This document shows, piece by piece, positions 1 to 6,799 of a stretch of DNA of 8,484 nt (the stretch's first letter is position 1; each line of letters starts with the position of its first letter). This DNA comes from Gammaproteobacteria bacterium (GTDB taxonomy: Bacteria; Pseudomonadota; Gammaproteobacteria; Pseudomonadales; Halieaceae). The notes under the pieces were generated by a model. The model did no database searches and was not told where the DNA came from. It was given only the letters and a program-made list of their open reading frames with translations. The position numbers and the translations under genes were made by a program. The stretch covers positions 1 through 8,484 of the forward strand of contig JAOUDU010000086.1 of the NCBI GenBank assembly GCA_029859085.1, written 5' to 3'.

Positions 1-986
1 GCGTGAATCAGGCGCTCCACCAGCGGCTCATAAATTCGTTCGTTAATAATCAGCCGGCGCGTGGTGGTGCAGCGCTGGCCCGCCGTGCCAACCGCGCCAA
101 AGACGATAGCGGGCACCGCCAGGTCGAGATCCGCACTCTCATCAACGATGATGGCGTTGTTGCCGCTGCACTCCAGCAGGTATTTGCCCAGGCGCTCGGC
201 CACCTCCCTGGCGACAAAGTGCCCGACCCGGCTGGAGCCGGTAAAAGACACCAGGGCGATGCGGCGATCCCTGACAAATTGCTCCGCAAGCCGGTGCTGC
301 GCGGGCACAAAAAAAGTGAACAGGCCCGGGAACCCGAACCGGGCGGTAACCCGGTTGCACAAGTGCTGGACGGCGATGGCGCAAAGAGGCGCGGTGGCCG
401 AGGGCTTCCAGATCACAGTGTTACCACAGACTGCTGCGATAAATGCATTCCAGGACCACACCGCAACCGGGAAATTGAAAGCCGTAATCGCGCCGACAAC
501 CCCCAGTGGGTGCCATTGCTCGATCATTCTATGCTCCGGGCGCTCTGAGGGCATGGTGCGGCCGTAGAGCATGCGGGACAGGCCGACGGCGAAGTCGGCG
601 ATATCAATCATCTCCTGGACCTCGCCGTCCCCTTCCTGTTTTATCTTGCCGGTTTCCAGGGCGACGAGGCTGCCCAGGGCGTCCTTGTGCTTGCGCAGAA
701 CTTCAGCAATGCAACGGATGATTTCGCCGCGCTTGGGCGCGGGATAAAGGCGCCAGCGCGCGAATGTCCCGGCGCTGGCGTCAACCAGCCGCGCGTAGTC
801 TTTGGCAGTGCAACCACGCACCGTGGCGATGGCCTGTCCGGTGGCTGGATTGATACTGGCAATGGCCCGACCGCGGGCGGCGCTCCACCCCTTGTCTCCG
901 GCCCGGGGATCACCCAGGTAGGCGCCCGGATTCTCCGTGCCGATATTCAACCGGTTCAAAACCTGGCCAATAGTTGTCTCAGGCAT
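1..986 (-). CDS. ALDH7-type aldehyde dehydrogenase, probable 2-aminoadipate semialdehyde dehydrogenase (3' end missing)
   Basis: Predicted to oxidise 2-aminoadipate 6-semialdehyde to 2-aminoadipate with NAD(P)+ in the cytoplasm, a step of lysine catabolism. The 328 visible residues read as an aldehyde dehydrogenase: FNFP with the oxyanion Asn at 171, WKPS with the cofactor Lys at 194, FTGS at 248-251, general-base Glu272 and catalytic Cys306 in GTAGQRCTT. The NNAII run after Glu272 and the GTAGQRCTT context are typical of the antiquitin/ALDH7 family, whose members are about 500 residues, so roughly 170 C-terminal residues lie outside the window. The residues after Glu272 are CSG rather than the usual LGG. 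The start ATG (986-984) lies inside the end of the upstream dehydrogenase gene, overlapping it by 8 bases (ATGCCTGA), which suggests translational coupling. Family assignment is firm; the exact substrate is inferred from family and neighbour. Confidence 0.88.
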   Translation of the reverse strand, partial: MPETTIGQVLNRLNIGTENPGAYLGDPRAGDKGWSAARGRAIASINPATGQAIATVRGCTAKDYARLVDASAGTFARWRLYPAPKRGEIIRCIAEVLRKHKDALGSLVALETGKIKQEGDGEVQEMIDIADFAVGLSRMLYGRTMPSERPEHRMIEQWHPLGVVGAITAFNFPVAVWSWNAFIAAVCGNTVIWKPSATAPLCAIAVQHLCNRVTARFGFPGLFTFFVPAQHRLAEQFVRDRRIALVSFTGSSRVGHFVAREVAERLGKYLLECSGNNAIIVDESADLDLAVPAIVFGAVGTAGQRCTTTRRLIINERIYEPLVERLIH

Positions 987-2073
987 AGTAGCTCCCATAG
1001 CGGCTGTCCATGAACCGGGTAAGGGCTATCGATTCCTGGCAGACAAAGCCCCGAAAGAGTGCCGGCTCCGACAGGACGATATCCAGCACTGCGCACAGCC
1101 CGGCGGCGGTGGCGACCTGGATGGCGGACCAGACCCTGCCGTTGATCTCGCGCGGATAGATTTTCCTGACGTAGCTTTCTTCGGTAAACCTGCCCTCGCG
1201 TTTACCGCTCACGGACACGTAGACGACCACCACATCCTGTGCGGTCGACGGGAGGGCGTTTTCGAGAAGCCGTTTCAAGCTCTCGCGATCCCGATCGAGT
1301 TTCAGGTCGTTCAGCAGCAGCCTGAACGCCTGGCAGTGTCCCGGGTAGCGAATAGTCCTGTAGTTCAGGTTCTGTACCTGGCCACTATAGGTCTGCGCAA
1401 GGGTGCCCAGTCCCCCGGAGGTATTGAATGCCTCGTAGATCACACCGTCCAGGGTCAGGCTCTCCAGCCCCTCCAGTGGCGTCAGGGTACACGGTTGCCC
1501 GCCACTGATGGCCTCGCAGGGCTCGCAGTACTCGTTGATAATGCCCTCGGTGGACCACAGCAGGCTGTACTTCAGTGCATTGGAGCTGTTCTGGGGAAGC
1601 GCTCCGACGCGCAGCTTTACCGTGTCCAGCTCGGTAAAGCGCCGCATCAGGTCATTGGCGACAATGCTGATAAAACCCGGAGCCAGGCCGCACTGGGGCA
1701 TGAAAACGGTGTCGGCTCCCTCAGCCATCTCCCCGATACGCCGGGTCACGGCGACGTCCTCGGTGAGGTCGAAATAGTTGATGGCATGCCTGGCGGCCAG
1801 CTCGGCGACGAGGATATTGCGATGGAACGGCAGGGCCGAAATCACTGCATCGTAGCGTTTCCGCAGCATCAGCTTCGCGAGGGCGTCGGCGTCCCCGGCA
1901 TCCAACTGGTGGATTGTTACGTTGTCCAACAGCAGGTCGCGAACCAGGTCGGCAACGGCCGAGGGGTTGCGACAGGCGAGGTCGAGTTCGTACTCCTTCG
2001 AACTCGCCAGGAGGCAGGCCACCATACTGCCGATCCTGCCCGCCCCAAGAATCAATACTCTGTGGCTACCCAT
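979..2073 (-). CDS. Saccharopine dehydrogenase / lysine 6-dehydrogenase family enzyme
   Basis: A 364-residue cytoplasmic NAD(P)-dependent enzyme expected to produce 2-aminoadipate semialdehyde from lysine (LysDH type) or from saccharopine (SDH type). It opens with a Rossmann fingerprint GAGRIG (residues 10-15) and an acidic/basic strand end (LACRN, 32-36). MPQCGLAPG at 125-133 and FNTSGG...TIRYPGH at 216-246 are family signatures. From memory, the latter resembles the Bacillus-type lysine 6-dehydrogenase more than the saccharopine dehydrogenase domain of animals, so I lean to LysDH. An ATG 14 codons upstream (2115) is in frame, but the start at 2073 puts the Rossmann strand at the very N-terminus, as expected, and has GGGGA about eight bases ahead. 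The gene overlaps the downstream aldehyde dehydrogenase, which would use its product. No lysine-ketoglutarate reductase is visible, so the saccharopine route cannot be confirmed here. Confidence 0.82.
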   Translation of the reverse strand: MGSHRVLILGAGRIGSMVACLLASSKEYELDLACRNPSAVADLVRDLLLDNVTIHQLDAGDADALAKLMLRKRYDAVISALPFHRNILVAELAARHAINYFDLTEDVAVTRRIGEMAEGADTVFMPQCGLAPGFISIVANDLMRRFTELDTVKLRVGALPQNSSNALKYSLLWSTEGIINEYCEPCEAISGGQPCTLTPLEGLESLTLDGVIYEAFNTSGGLGTLAQTYSGQVQNLNYRTIRYPGHCQAFRLLLNDLKLDRDRESLKRLLENALPSTAQDVVVVYVSVSGKREGRFTEESYVRKIYPREINGRVWSAIQVATAAGLCAVLDIVLSEPALFRGFVCQESIALTRFMDSRYGSYYA

Positions 2074-2151
2074 AATCCAGTTCCCCGCGATGAATTGCCA
2101 GCGACACCGTATCATGTGCCAACAGCATCAGGCCCGCCACATCTGCGCAAG

Positions 2152-2179
2152 CATATACAAGCAACGCCCGGCCGCTCAA
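2152..2179 (-). promoter_or_regulatory. Candidate sigma70 promoter for the lysine-degradation pair
   Basis: On the minus strand TTGAGC (2179-2174) and TATATG (2157-2152) are separated by 16 bases, giving four matches of six to each consensus box. The -35 box overlaps the glycosyltransferase stop codon, and transcription would start near 2145, about 70 bases before the dehydrogenase ATG. This is a by-eye match only. It would let the lysine genes be expressed apart from the upstream transporter and glycosyltransferase. Confidence 0.35.
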
Positions 2180-3924
2180 TTGAGTACCCGGAAAATTCTC
2201 AGGTCACCGACGAACAACTCGAAAGTGCCGTAAAACCAGCGGTGCAGCAGCAGCTCCGGCATGAAATTGTCCACCGGGATCAGCTGTTCCCCGGCCAGGT
2301 AGGGATAGCGGCCCGCCAGCGCATCCCGGTAGAAACGCGCATACTCCGGCCGGGTCTTCACCAGCCGTGAAAGATCGCCCACCAGGGGGCCGTTGAGCTC
2401 GTTGGCAAAGGCCGTGTCGTACCAGTTTTCACTCAACACCAGGTACTGGGCCCGGCGCAACAGGCGTGCGTCACCGGCGGCGTATTCCGGGCGAAACAGG
2501 CGGCTGTTGGCCGCAGCAACCGCCGGCGGGTTCACGTAATAGCTGTAAAGCACCAGGGCCTGGGGGTGGTCGCGGTACCACTGGCGCAGCGCGATGCGCG
2601 GGTCCCGGTGGTAGTCCCCCACCAGGTCCAGCGCCAGCAGCGCCGGCCACAGGAAAAACAGCGCCATGAACCAGCGCCGCTTTGCCCAGGGTGTCGCGAA
2701 CAGGCCGAGGGCGGCCAGCAGCGCGGCGGCGGGCAGCAGCGGCAGGTAGTGACGGTAGTACGTCACCGGTGCGAGGAACCCCATGTACAGCGCGAATACC
2801 GGCACCGGCGCCAGGCACAGCCAGGCCCTGTTCGCGCCGGGGTCCCGGGCCAGTGCCAGCACCCCGGCGGGGATAAACAGGCAGGCGGGCAGCCCGAGGC
2901 CCACCAGCAGCACCAGTGGCAGGTTCAGCAGGTTGCGCAGCCACTTGTGCCAGCCGATCGCGGCGTAGCCGCTGCCGAAGCTGCTCACCATGGCGCCGGT
3001 GGTGTAACTGGCGATGAGGTCGATGCTGCACAGCAGCCAGGCCAGGGGCGGCAGCAACAGCCAGACCACAACCATCGGCCGGTGTACGGCGCGCCAGGGA
3101 ATCACCAGGTACCACAGCGCCAGCAGCGGATAGAGCTCCGCCCGCTGGAAGTCGGCATTGGTGAGCAGGCCCAGCAATACCGCGGTGGCGACCACGACCA
3201 GGGCGATGCGCCCCGGGCTCATGCCGCGGCGGACGTAATCCCAGGCCCGCATTGGCATCACCCCGAGATAGGCAAACAGCGCGAACACCCAGTACTTGGC
3301 CCAGATTGCCGGCACCAGCAGCAGCGGGCTGGCGAGCAGCAGGCCGCGTCGCTGCCGGCTGACGCCATAGACCATCAGCGCGAGGAAGGCATAGATGAAG
3401 AATACCGAGGGCGCATCCACCGTCCCGCTGTGAGACTCGCTGATATGGAAGCCCGACAGCGCAACCAGCGCGCCGGCGGTCCAACCCACGGCGGGACGAC
3501 CCGGCACCAGCAGCAGGCCGACAAGCGCTACCAGGACGGCGGTGAGCGCCCCGGACACCGCCGAGTAGCTGCGGGCAACCAGGATATGGGGCGCGCTGTG
3601 GCAGTAGGCCTTGACCGCGGCCGCGTCGCCCGCGATCCCGGCGGGCGGCCCGGCGCCCAGCAAACCCGCCAGCGCAATGGTCTGGCGACCGATAAAAGTC
3701 GAATAGCCAAAACCGTCCAGCGCGGCCCTGCAGGAGCCCCCCTCGTCGAAATTCACCAGGGTGAAGCTGCCCGGGAAGTCCCAGTTCCAGCCCAGGTGCT
3801 GGGCGCTGTAGAGGCGCGGCATCAACGCCAGCAGGAACAGCATCCCGAGGTAGAGGACGCAGCGCCTGGCGGAGACCGGCGGGGGCGCGGGGCGGGACCG
3901 GGGCATTGGATGGGCGGGCGACAT
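2176..3924 (-). CDS. GT-C fold membrane glycosyltransferase (PMT/ArnT-like, GT39/GT83-type)
   Basis: A 582-residue integral inner-membrane protein, probably moving a sugar from a polyprenyl-phosphate donor onto a protein, lipid or glycan on the periplasmic side. After a proline-rich cytoplasmic N-terminus comes a first membrane helix (about 22-37) and then NFDEGG with an Asp60-Glu61 pair in the first outer loop, the position of the catalytic acid in GT-C enzymes. The region HISESHSGTVDAPSVFF (160-176) matches the conserved His/Thr-Asp stretch of dolichyl/polyprenyl-phosphate mannosyltransferase-like families. About ten further hydrophobic segments follow, then a soluble C-terminal part (about 470-582). 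The start is uncertain: neither this ATG nor one six codons later has a good ribosome site. It lies 51 bases after the MFS gene on the same strand, so the two may share a transcript. Acceptor and sugar are unknown, and no cell-wall or lipopolysaccharide genes adjoin it. Confidence 0.75.
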   Translation of the reverse strand: MSPAHPMPRSRPAPPPVSARRCVLYLGMLFLLALMPRLYSAQHLGWNWDFPGSFTLVNFDEGGSCRAALDGFGYSTFIGRQTIALAGLLGAGPPAGIAGDAAAVKAYCHSAPHILVARSYSAVSGALTAVLVALVGLLLVPGRPAVGWTAGALVALSGFHISESHSGTVDAPSVFFIYAFLALMVYGVSRQRRGLLLASPLLLVPAIWAKYWVFALFAYLGVMPMRAWDYVRRGMSPGRIALVVVATAVLLGLLTNADFQRAELYPLLALWYLVIPWRAVHRPMVVVWLLLPPLAWLLCSIDLIASYTTGAMVSSFGSGYAAIGWHKWLRNLLNLPLVLLVGLGLPACLFIPAGVLALARDPGANRAWLCLAPVPVFALYMGFLAPVTYYRHYLPLLPAAALLAALGLFATPWAKRRWFMALFFLWPALLALDLVGDYHRDPRIALRQWYRDHPQALVLYSYYVNPPAVAAANSRLFRPEYAAGDARLLRRAQYLVLSENWYDTAFANELNGPLVGDLSRLVKTRPEYARFYRDALAGRYPYLAGEQLIPVDNFMPELLLHRWFYGTFELFVGDLRIFRVLN

Positions 3925-3975
3925 GGTGGCCAGTATTGCGCGCCGGGCCGCGGAAATAAATCGGTAAGCTGGAAA

Positions 3976-5232
3976 CTAACGCTCAGTTCCTGGCGCGCGG
4001 GGGGTCGGGGTGTGCTCCGGCCCACGGGGGTCGAGGTCGAAGCTGGCGGGCGCGACTTCCGATGCCGCCGCCGTGAACGGCACCTGCTCCGAGATGGATA
4101 CCGCCCTTGCCCCCCGTACCTGCAGCGCTATATAGGCCATAAACAGCAGGCAGATCACCGCGAAGGACCAGAACAATGCCGGCGGTCCCAGCAGGCTCAT
4201 GAGTTTGCCCAGCACCAGGGGTGCGGAAACCGCCCCGATAGCATTCAACAGCAATACCGAAGTACCGATTTCGACAAACTCCGAACCCTGTGATACATCC
4301 GCCGCGGTCGCCAGCGACATCCCGTAGATGGGCATGACCATCGCCCCGAACAGGAATACCGCCGGCAGATGCCATGACTGCCCGGCGCTGGCCGCCACCG
4401 CCACTGAGGCCAGGGCACTGCCGAAGCAGAGCATGACAATCACCTTGCGCCGGTCGATGCGGTCCGACAGCAGGCCGATCGGGTACTGCAGCAGGGCACC
4501 CCCCAGGATGGCGGCGCTGACAAACCAGCTGATATCGGCCTGGGATTCGCTGTTGCTGCGGGCGAATATCGCACCCAGGGACCAGAAACTGCCCACCACC
4601 AGGCCCGACAGCAGGGCCCCGGCGAAAGCCGAGCGGGAGCGACGGTACAGCAGGCTGAAGCCGACCCGGGTCGCCTCCACCGGTGCGGGAGCCAGACGCC
4701 GGGTCAAGCCGACCGGCACGATCGCCAGCACCATGAAAACCGCCGCCAGGGTAAACGGGGTGGAGGATTCTATCGGGCCGACGTTGATCAGGGCCTGGCC
4801 CAGGGCCATCGAAATCAGCAGGATGAAGGTATAGATCGACAGGATCCGCCCCCTGGACGCCGCCGTGGCCTGGCTGTTGAGCCAGCTCTCGATCACCGTG
4901 TACAGGCCGGAGATGGCCATACCGGTAAGGAAGCGCAGCACCAGCAGGAACTGCCACTCGTCCAGCATGTCCATGCACAGGATGGCGCTGGTCATTACCG
5001 CGGTCAGCACGGCGAAGCTGCGGATATGGCCCACCCTGGCGATGGTGGCGGGCACCCCGATGCAGCCCACGATAAAACCCAGGAAGTAGCACGAGGCGCT
5101 GATGCCTATCATGAAATCCGACAGGCCGTTGGCACTGGCCCGCAGCGGCAGCAGGGTGAGCTGCATGCCCTGGCCGATCAGCAGCAGCGCTGTCGACACC
5201 AGCAGCGAGGTTACTGTGGCAAGGGCTTTCAT
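3976..5232 (-). CDS. MFS transporter, YcaD-like
   Basis: A 418-residue inner-membrane carrier with about twelve hydrophobic segments. It has the cytoplasmic loop between helices 2 and 3 (PATIARVGHIRS, 61-72), its second-half repeat LLSDRIDRRK (254-263) and the run YTVIESWLNSQ (111-121), which resembles the YcaD-like branch of the superfamily. The C-terminal tail (about 375-418) is soluble, acidic and proline-rich. An ATG 14 codons upstream (5274) is in frame, but it falls within a likely -10 box and adds residues unlike a transporter N-terminus, so I use the start at 5232. That start lacks a clear Shine-Dalgarno. Substrate is unknown; drug, sugar and metabolite efflux are all possible for this branch. 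It is the first gene of the leftward block and diverges from the NTF2-like gene. Confidence 0.82.
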   Translation of the reverse strand: MKALATVTSLLVSTALLLIGQGMQLTLLPLRASANGLSDFMIGISASCYFLGFIVGCIGVPATIARVGHIRSFAVLTAVMTSAILCMDMLDEWQFLLVLRFLTGMAISGLYTVIESWLNSQATAASRGRILSIYTFILLISMALGQALINVGPIESSTPFTLAAVFMVLAIVPVGLTRRLAPAPVEATRVGFSLLYRRSRSAFAGALLSGLVVGSFWSLGAIFARSNSESQADISWFVSAAILGGALLQYPIGLLSDRIDRRKVIVMLCFGSALASVAVAASAGQSWHLPAVFLFGAMVMPIYGMSLATAADVSQGSEFVEIGTSVLLLNAIGAVSAPLVLGKLMSLLGPPALFWSFAVICLLFMAYIALQVRGARAVSISEQVPFTAAASEVAPASFDLDPRGPEHTPTPRAPGTER

Positions 5233-5269
5233 GGGGATGGAGACACCGGATACGCTGAAACAGACGACA

Positions 5270-5297
5270 AGCATACGGCTTTTTCAGCGACGGGCAA
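5270..5297 (-). promoter_or_regulatory. Candidate promoter for the MFS gene
   Basis: On the minus strand TTGCCC (5297-5292) and TATGCT (5275-5270) are spaced by 16 bases, about 40 bases before the MFS ATG. The -10 box contains the alternative upstream ATG at 5274, so if this promoter is used that ATG cannot be the translated start. The match to consensus is moderate. Confidence 0.35.
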
Positions 5298-5350
5298 ATT
5301 TGCCGCGGCCGGCTGCCGACAGTAATCGCCCGGAGACCCCGGGCACATCT

Positions 5351-5362
5351 GCTGCCGGCAGC
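5351..5362. repeat. 12-base perfect palindrome in the divergent intergenic region
   Basis: GCTGCCGGCAGC is its own reverse complement. It sits between the two divergent promoters, 12 bases from the longer inverted repeat at 5374-5387. It could be a protein-binding site, but GC-rich palindromes arise by chance in DNA of this composition. Confidence 0.3.
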
Positions 5363-5373
5363 CCGCCCTTGTG

Positions 5374-5387
5374 TTGGCATGTGCCAA
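5374..5387. promoter_or_regulatory. Candidate operator: inverted repeat TTGGCA-TG-TGCCAA
   Basis: Two six-base half-sites form a perfect inverted repeat separated by two bases. It overlaps the -35 region of the likely rightward promoter, where a dimeric repressor would block the NTF2-like gene. No regulator gene is in the window, so the protein is unknown. The sequence TTGGCACATG on the minus strand of this site recurs upstream of the lysine dehydrogenase gene at 2122-2113. Confidence 0.4.
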
Positions 5388-5400
5388 AACCTTGTACAAT
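5374..5400 (+). promoter_or_regulatory. Candidate promoter for the NTF2-like / methyltransferase-like pair
   Basis: TACAAT at 5395-5400 is a five-of-six match to the -10 consensus. TTGGCA at 5374-5379 is the best -35 candidate, though the spacing is a short 15 bases. Transcription would start near 5407, leaving a leader of about 30 bases carrying AGGAG. The short spacing together with the overlapping inverted repeat suggests a regulated rather than constitutive promoter. Confidence 0.4.
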
Positions 5401-5435
5401 CGGGACCCCTCGGGCACAACCAGGAGACTACCGCC

Positions 5436-5891
5436 ATGTTTGAGAACGAACACCCGGCCCGCCGCGCAGCGCTGCTATCTCGCGAATATGTGCATACCAA
5501 GAACCGTGCCGGCTGGCTCGGTCTCTACGCGGAAGACGCGATCATCGAGGATCCGATCGGGGTGTCGGTTATCGACCCCGCCGGCAAGGGCCATCGCGGA
5601 CCGGCCGCGCGGGAGGCTTTCTGGGATAATTTTATCGCCCCGGCGAATATCCACATCGACATCCTGGACTCTTACGCCGCGGGCAATGAAGTCGCCAACC
5701 ATGTGATTCTCACCGTGACCATCGACCTCGGCGAGGGCAAGGCACTGCAGCAGAAGGTGCACGGGGTATTCACCTATGAGGTGAATGGCCGGGGCGAGCT
5801 GCTGGCCCTGCGGGGTTACTGGGAAACCGCCGACCCCCGCAACCAGATGGTGGAGGTGAACACCGGAGAGGCGAGCCAGGCAACACCATGA
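5436..5891 (+). CDS. NTF2-like / SnoaL-fold protein (ketosteroid isomerase-like)
   Basis: A 151-residue soluble protein with the cone-shaped NTF2-like fold: an N-terminal helix region, then LYAEDAIIEDPIG (30-42), a variable middle, and C-terminal strands (VHGVFTYEV at 108-116, LALRGYWE at 123-130). Asp34 and Asp39 stand where SnoaL and ketosteroid isomerase-like enzymes carry active-site residues, so an isomerase or epoxide hydrolase-like activity on a hydrophobic substrate is possible, but many members are only binding proteins. The ATG at 5436 has AGGAG nine bases ahead; an upstream in-frame ATG at 5379 lies within the promoter and is rejected. The stop codon overlaps an ATG at 5888 of the next gene, indicating a shared transcript. 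Confidence 0.75.
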   Translation: MFENEHPARRAALLSREYVHTKNRAGWLGLYAEDAIIEDPIGVSVIDPAGKGHRGPAAREAFWDNFIAPANIHIDILDSYAAGNEVANHVILTVTIDLGEGKALQQKVHGVFTYEVNGRGELLALRGYWETADPRNQMVEVNTGEASQATP

Positions 5892-5920
5892 AACGGCAAA
5901 CCACATACAAGGACAGGATC

Positions 5921-6781
5921 ATGCAGAGAAACTGCGCGTGGATATTACTTTGCGGCCTGCTGGCGAGCAGCTGGACACAGGCCGCCGATAGCGCCGCCAA
6001 CGATGCGCTCCTGAAACAGGTCATTGCAGCGCGCAGCGCCGAAGACAGGGCCAGGGACAGCGCCCGCCACCCGCTGCAGACACTGCAGTTTTTCCGGGTG
6101 GAGCCGGGAATGACCGTCGCGGAAGTGCTGCCGGGCTCGGGCTGGTACACCAATATCCTCGCCAACTACCTGGGTCCCCAAGGTACCCTGTACGGAATCA
6201 ATTACTCAGACCGCATATGGCCGCTGTTCCCCAATGCCACGGATGAGTGGATTGCAGCGAGGAAAGCGGCCACCGGGAAATTCCCGGAAATGGTCAAGGG
6301 GTTTACCGATAACGGGATCAGGACGGCGGGCTTCACTTTCAATAAAGTACCCGCAAAAGTTGCCGGCACCGTCGACAGGGTCCTGCTGATTCGCGCCCTG
6401 CACAACCTCAACCGCTTCGAAAGCAAGGCCGGAAGCCGCAGCCAGGCCCTCGCCGCCATCAGGAGCATGCTCAAGGATGACGGTATGGTCGGGGTAGTCC
6501 AGCACCGGGTGGCCGTCGCCGACCCGGGATCGGGCACCGACGGCAGCAGGGGCTACCTGGTGGAGGCGGAAGTGATCCTCATGTTCGAACAGGCCGGCTT
6601 CGAGCTGGTGGCCACCAGCGACATCAACGCCAATCCCGCGGACAAGCCGGGTCCGGAAGACACGGTCTGGCGCCTGCCGCCGGCTCTCGGCACCAGCAAG
6701 GACGACCCGGAGCTGCGCGCGAAAATGGAGGCCATCGGCGAATCAGACCGGATGACCCTGCTGTTTCGCAAGGTGCCCTGA
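5921..6781 (+). CDS. Predicted exported SAM-methyltransferase-fold protein (COG4798-like)
   Basis: From the ATG at 5921 it is 286 residues with a Sec signal peptide: a short basic start, hydrophobic core WILLCGLLASSW (7-18) and likely cleavage after Ala21 or Ala22. The mature part begins like other exported predicted methyltransferases, with ARHP (48-51), then VEPGMTVAEVLPGSGWYT (60-77), the place of SAM-binding motif I, followed by DRVLLIRALHNL (152-163) and GVVQHRV (191-197). The start at 5921 has AAGGA seven bases before it. An alternative ATG at 5888 overlaps the preceding stop as ATGA and would add 11 residues, two pairs of which are basic, so it cannot be excluded. It is cotranscribed with the NTF2-like gene. 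Because SAM is cytoplasmic, whether it methylates anything in the periplasm is unknown. Confidence 0.78.
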   Translation: MQRNCAWILLCGLLASSWTQAADSAANDALLKQVIAARSAEDRARDSARHPLQTLQFFRVEPGMTVAEVLPGSGWYTNILANYLGPQGTLYGINYSDRIWPLFPNATDEWIAARKAATGKFPEMVKGFTDNGIRTAGFTFNKVPAKVAGTVDRVLLIRALHNLNRFESKAGSRSQALAAIRSMLKDDGMVGVVQHRVAVADPGSGTDGSRGYLVEAEVILMFEQAGFELVATSDINANPADKPGPEDTVWRLPPALGTSKDDPELRAKMEAIGESDRMTLLFRKVP

Positions 6782-6799
6782 CGACAGCCTGACTGGCTC

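Noticed and set aside
937..2370. A 477-codon open frame on the plus strand
   Set aside because: It is antisense to the lysine/saccharopine dehydrogenase, whose protein has clear family motifs. The plus-strand product has none and also runs into the glycosyltransferase gene.
2566..4293. A 575-codon open frame on the plus strand
   Set aside because: It lies antisense to the glycosyltransferase and the end of the MFS gene. Its product is an endless mix of Gln, Arg, His and Gly with no domain, as expected from GC-rich codons read on the opposite strand.
5379..5435. N-terminal extension of the NTF2-like protein from an upstream ATG
   Set aside because: The extension overlaps the -10 box and inverted repeat, has no ribosome site, and the ATG at 5436 has a well-placed AGGAG.
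3983..5500. A 505-codon open frame on the minus strand
   Set aside because: It covers the MFS gene in another frame. The product is low-complexity Gly/Arg/His-rich and lacks membrane helices, whereas the overlapping frame gives a clean transporter.
6782..6799. A shared bidirectional terminator between the converging genes
   Set aside because: The 18-base gap and flanks show no stem followed by a T run on either strand.
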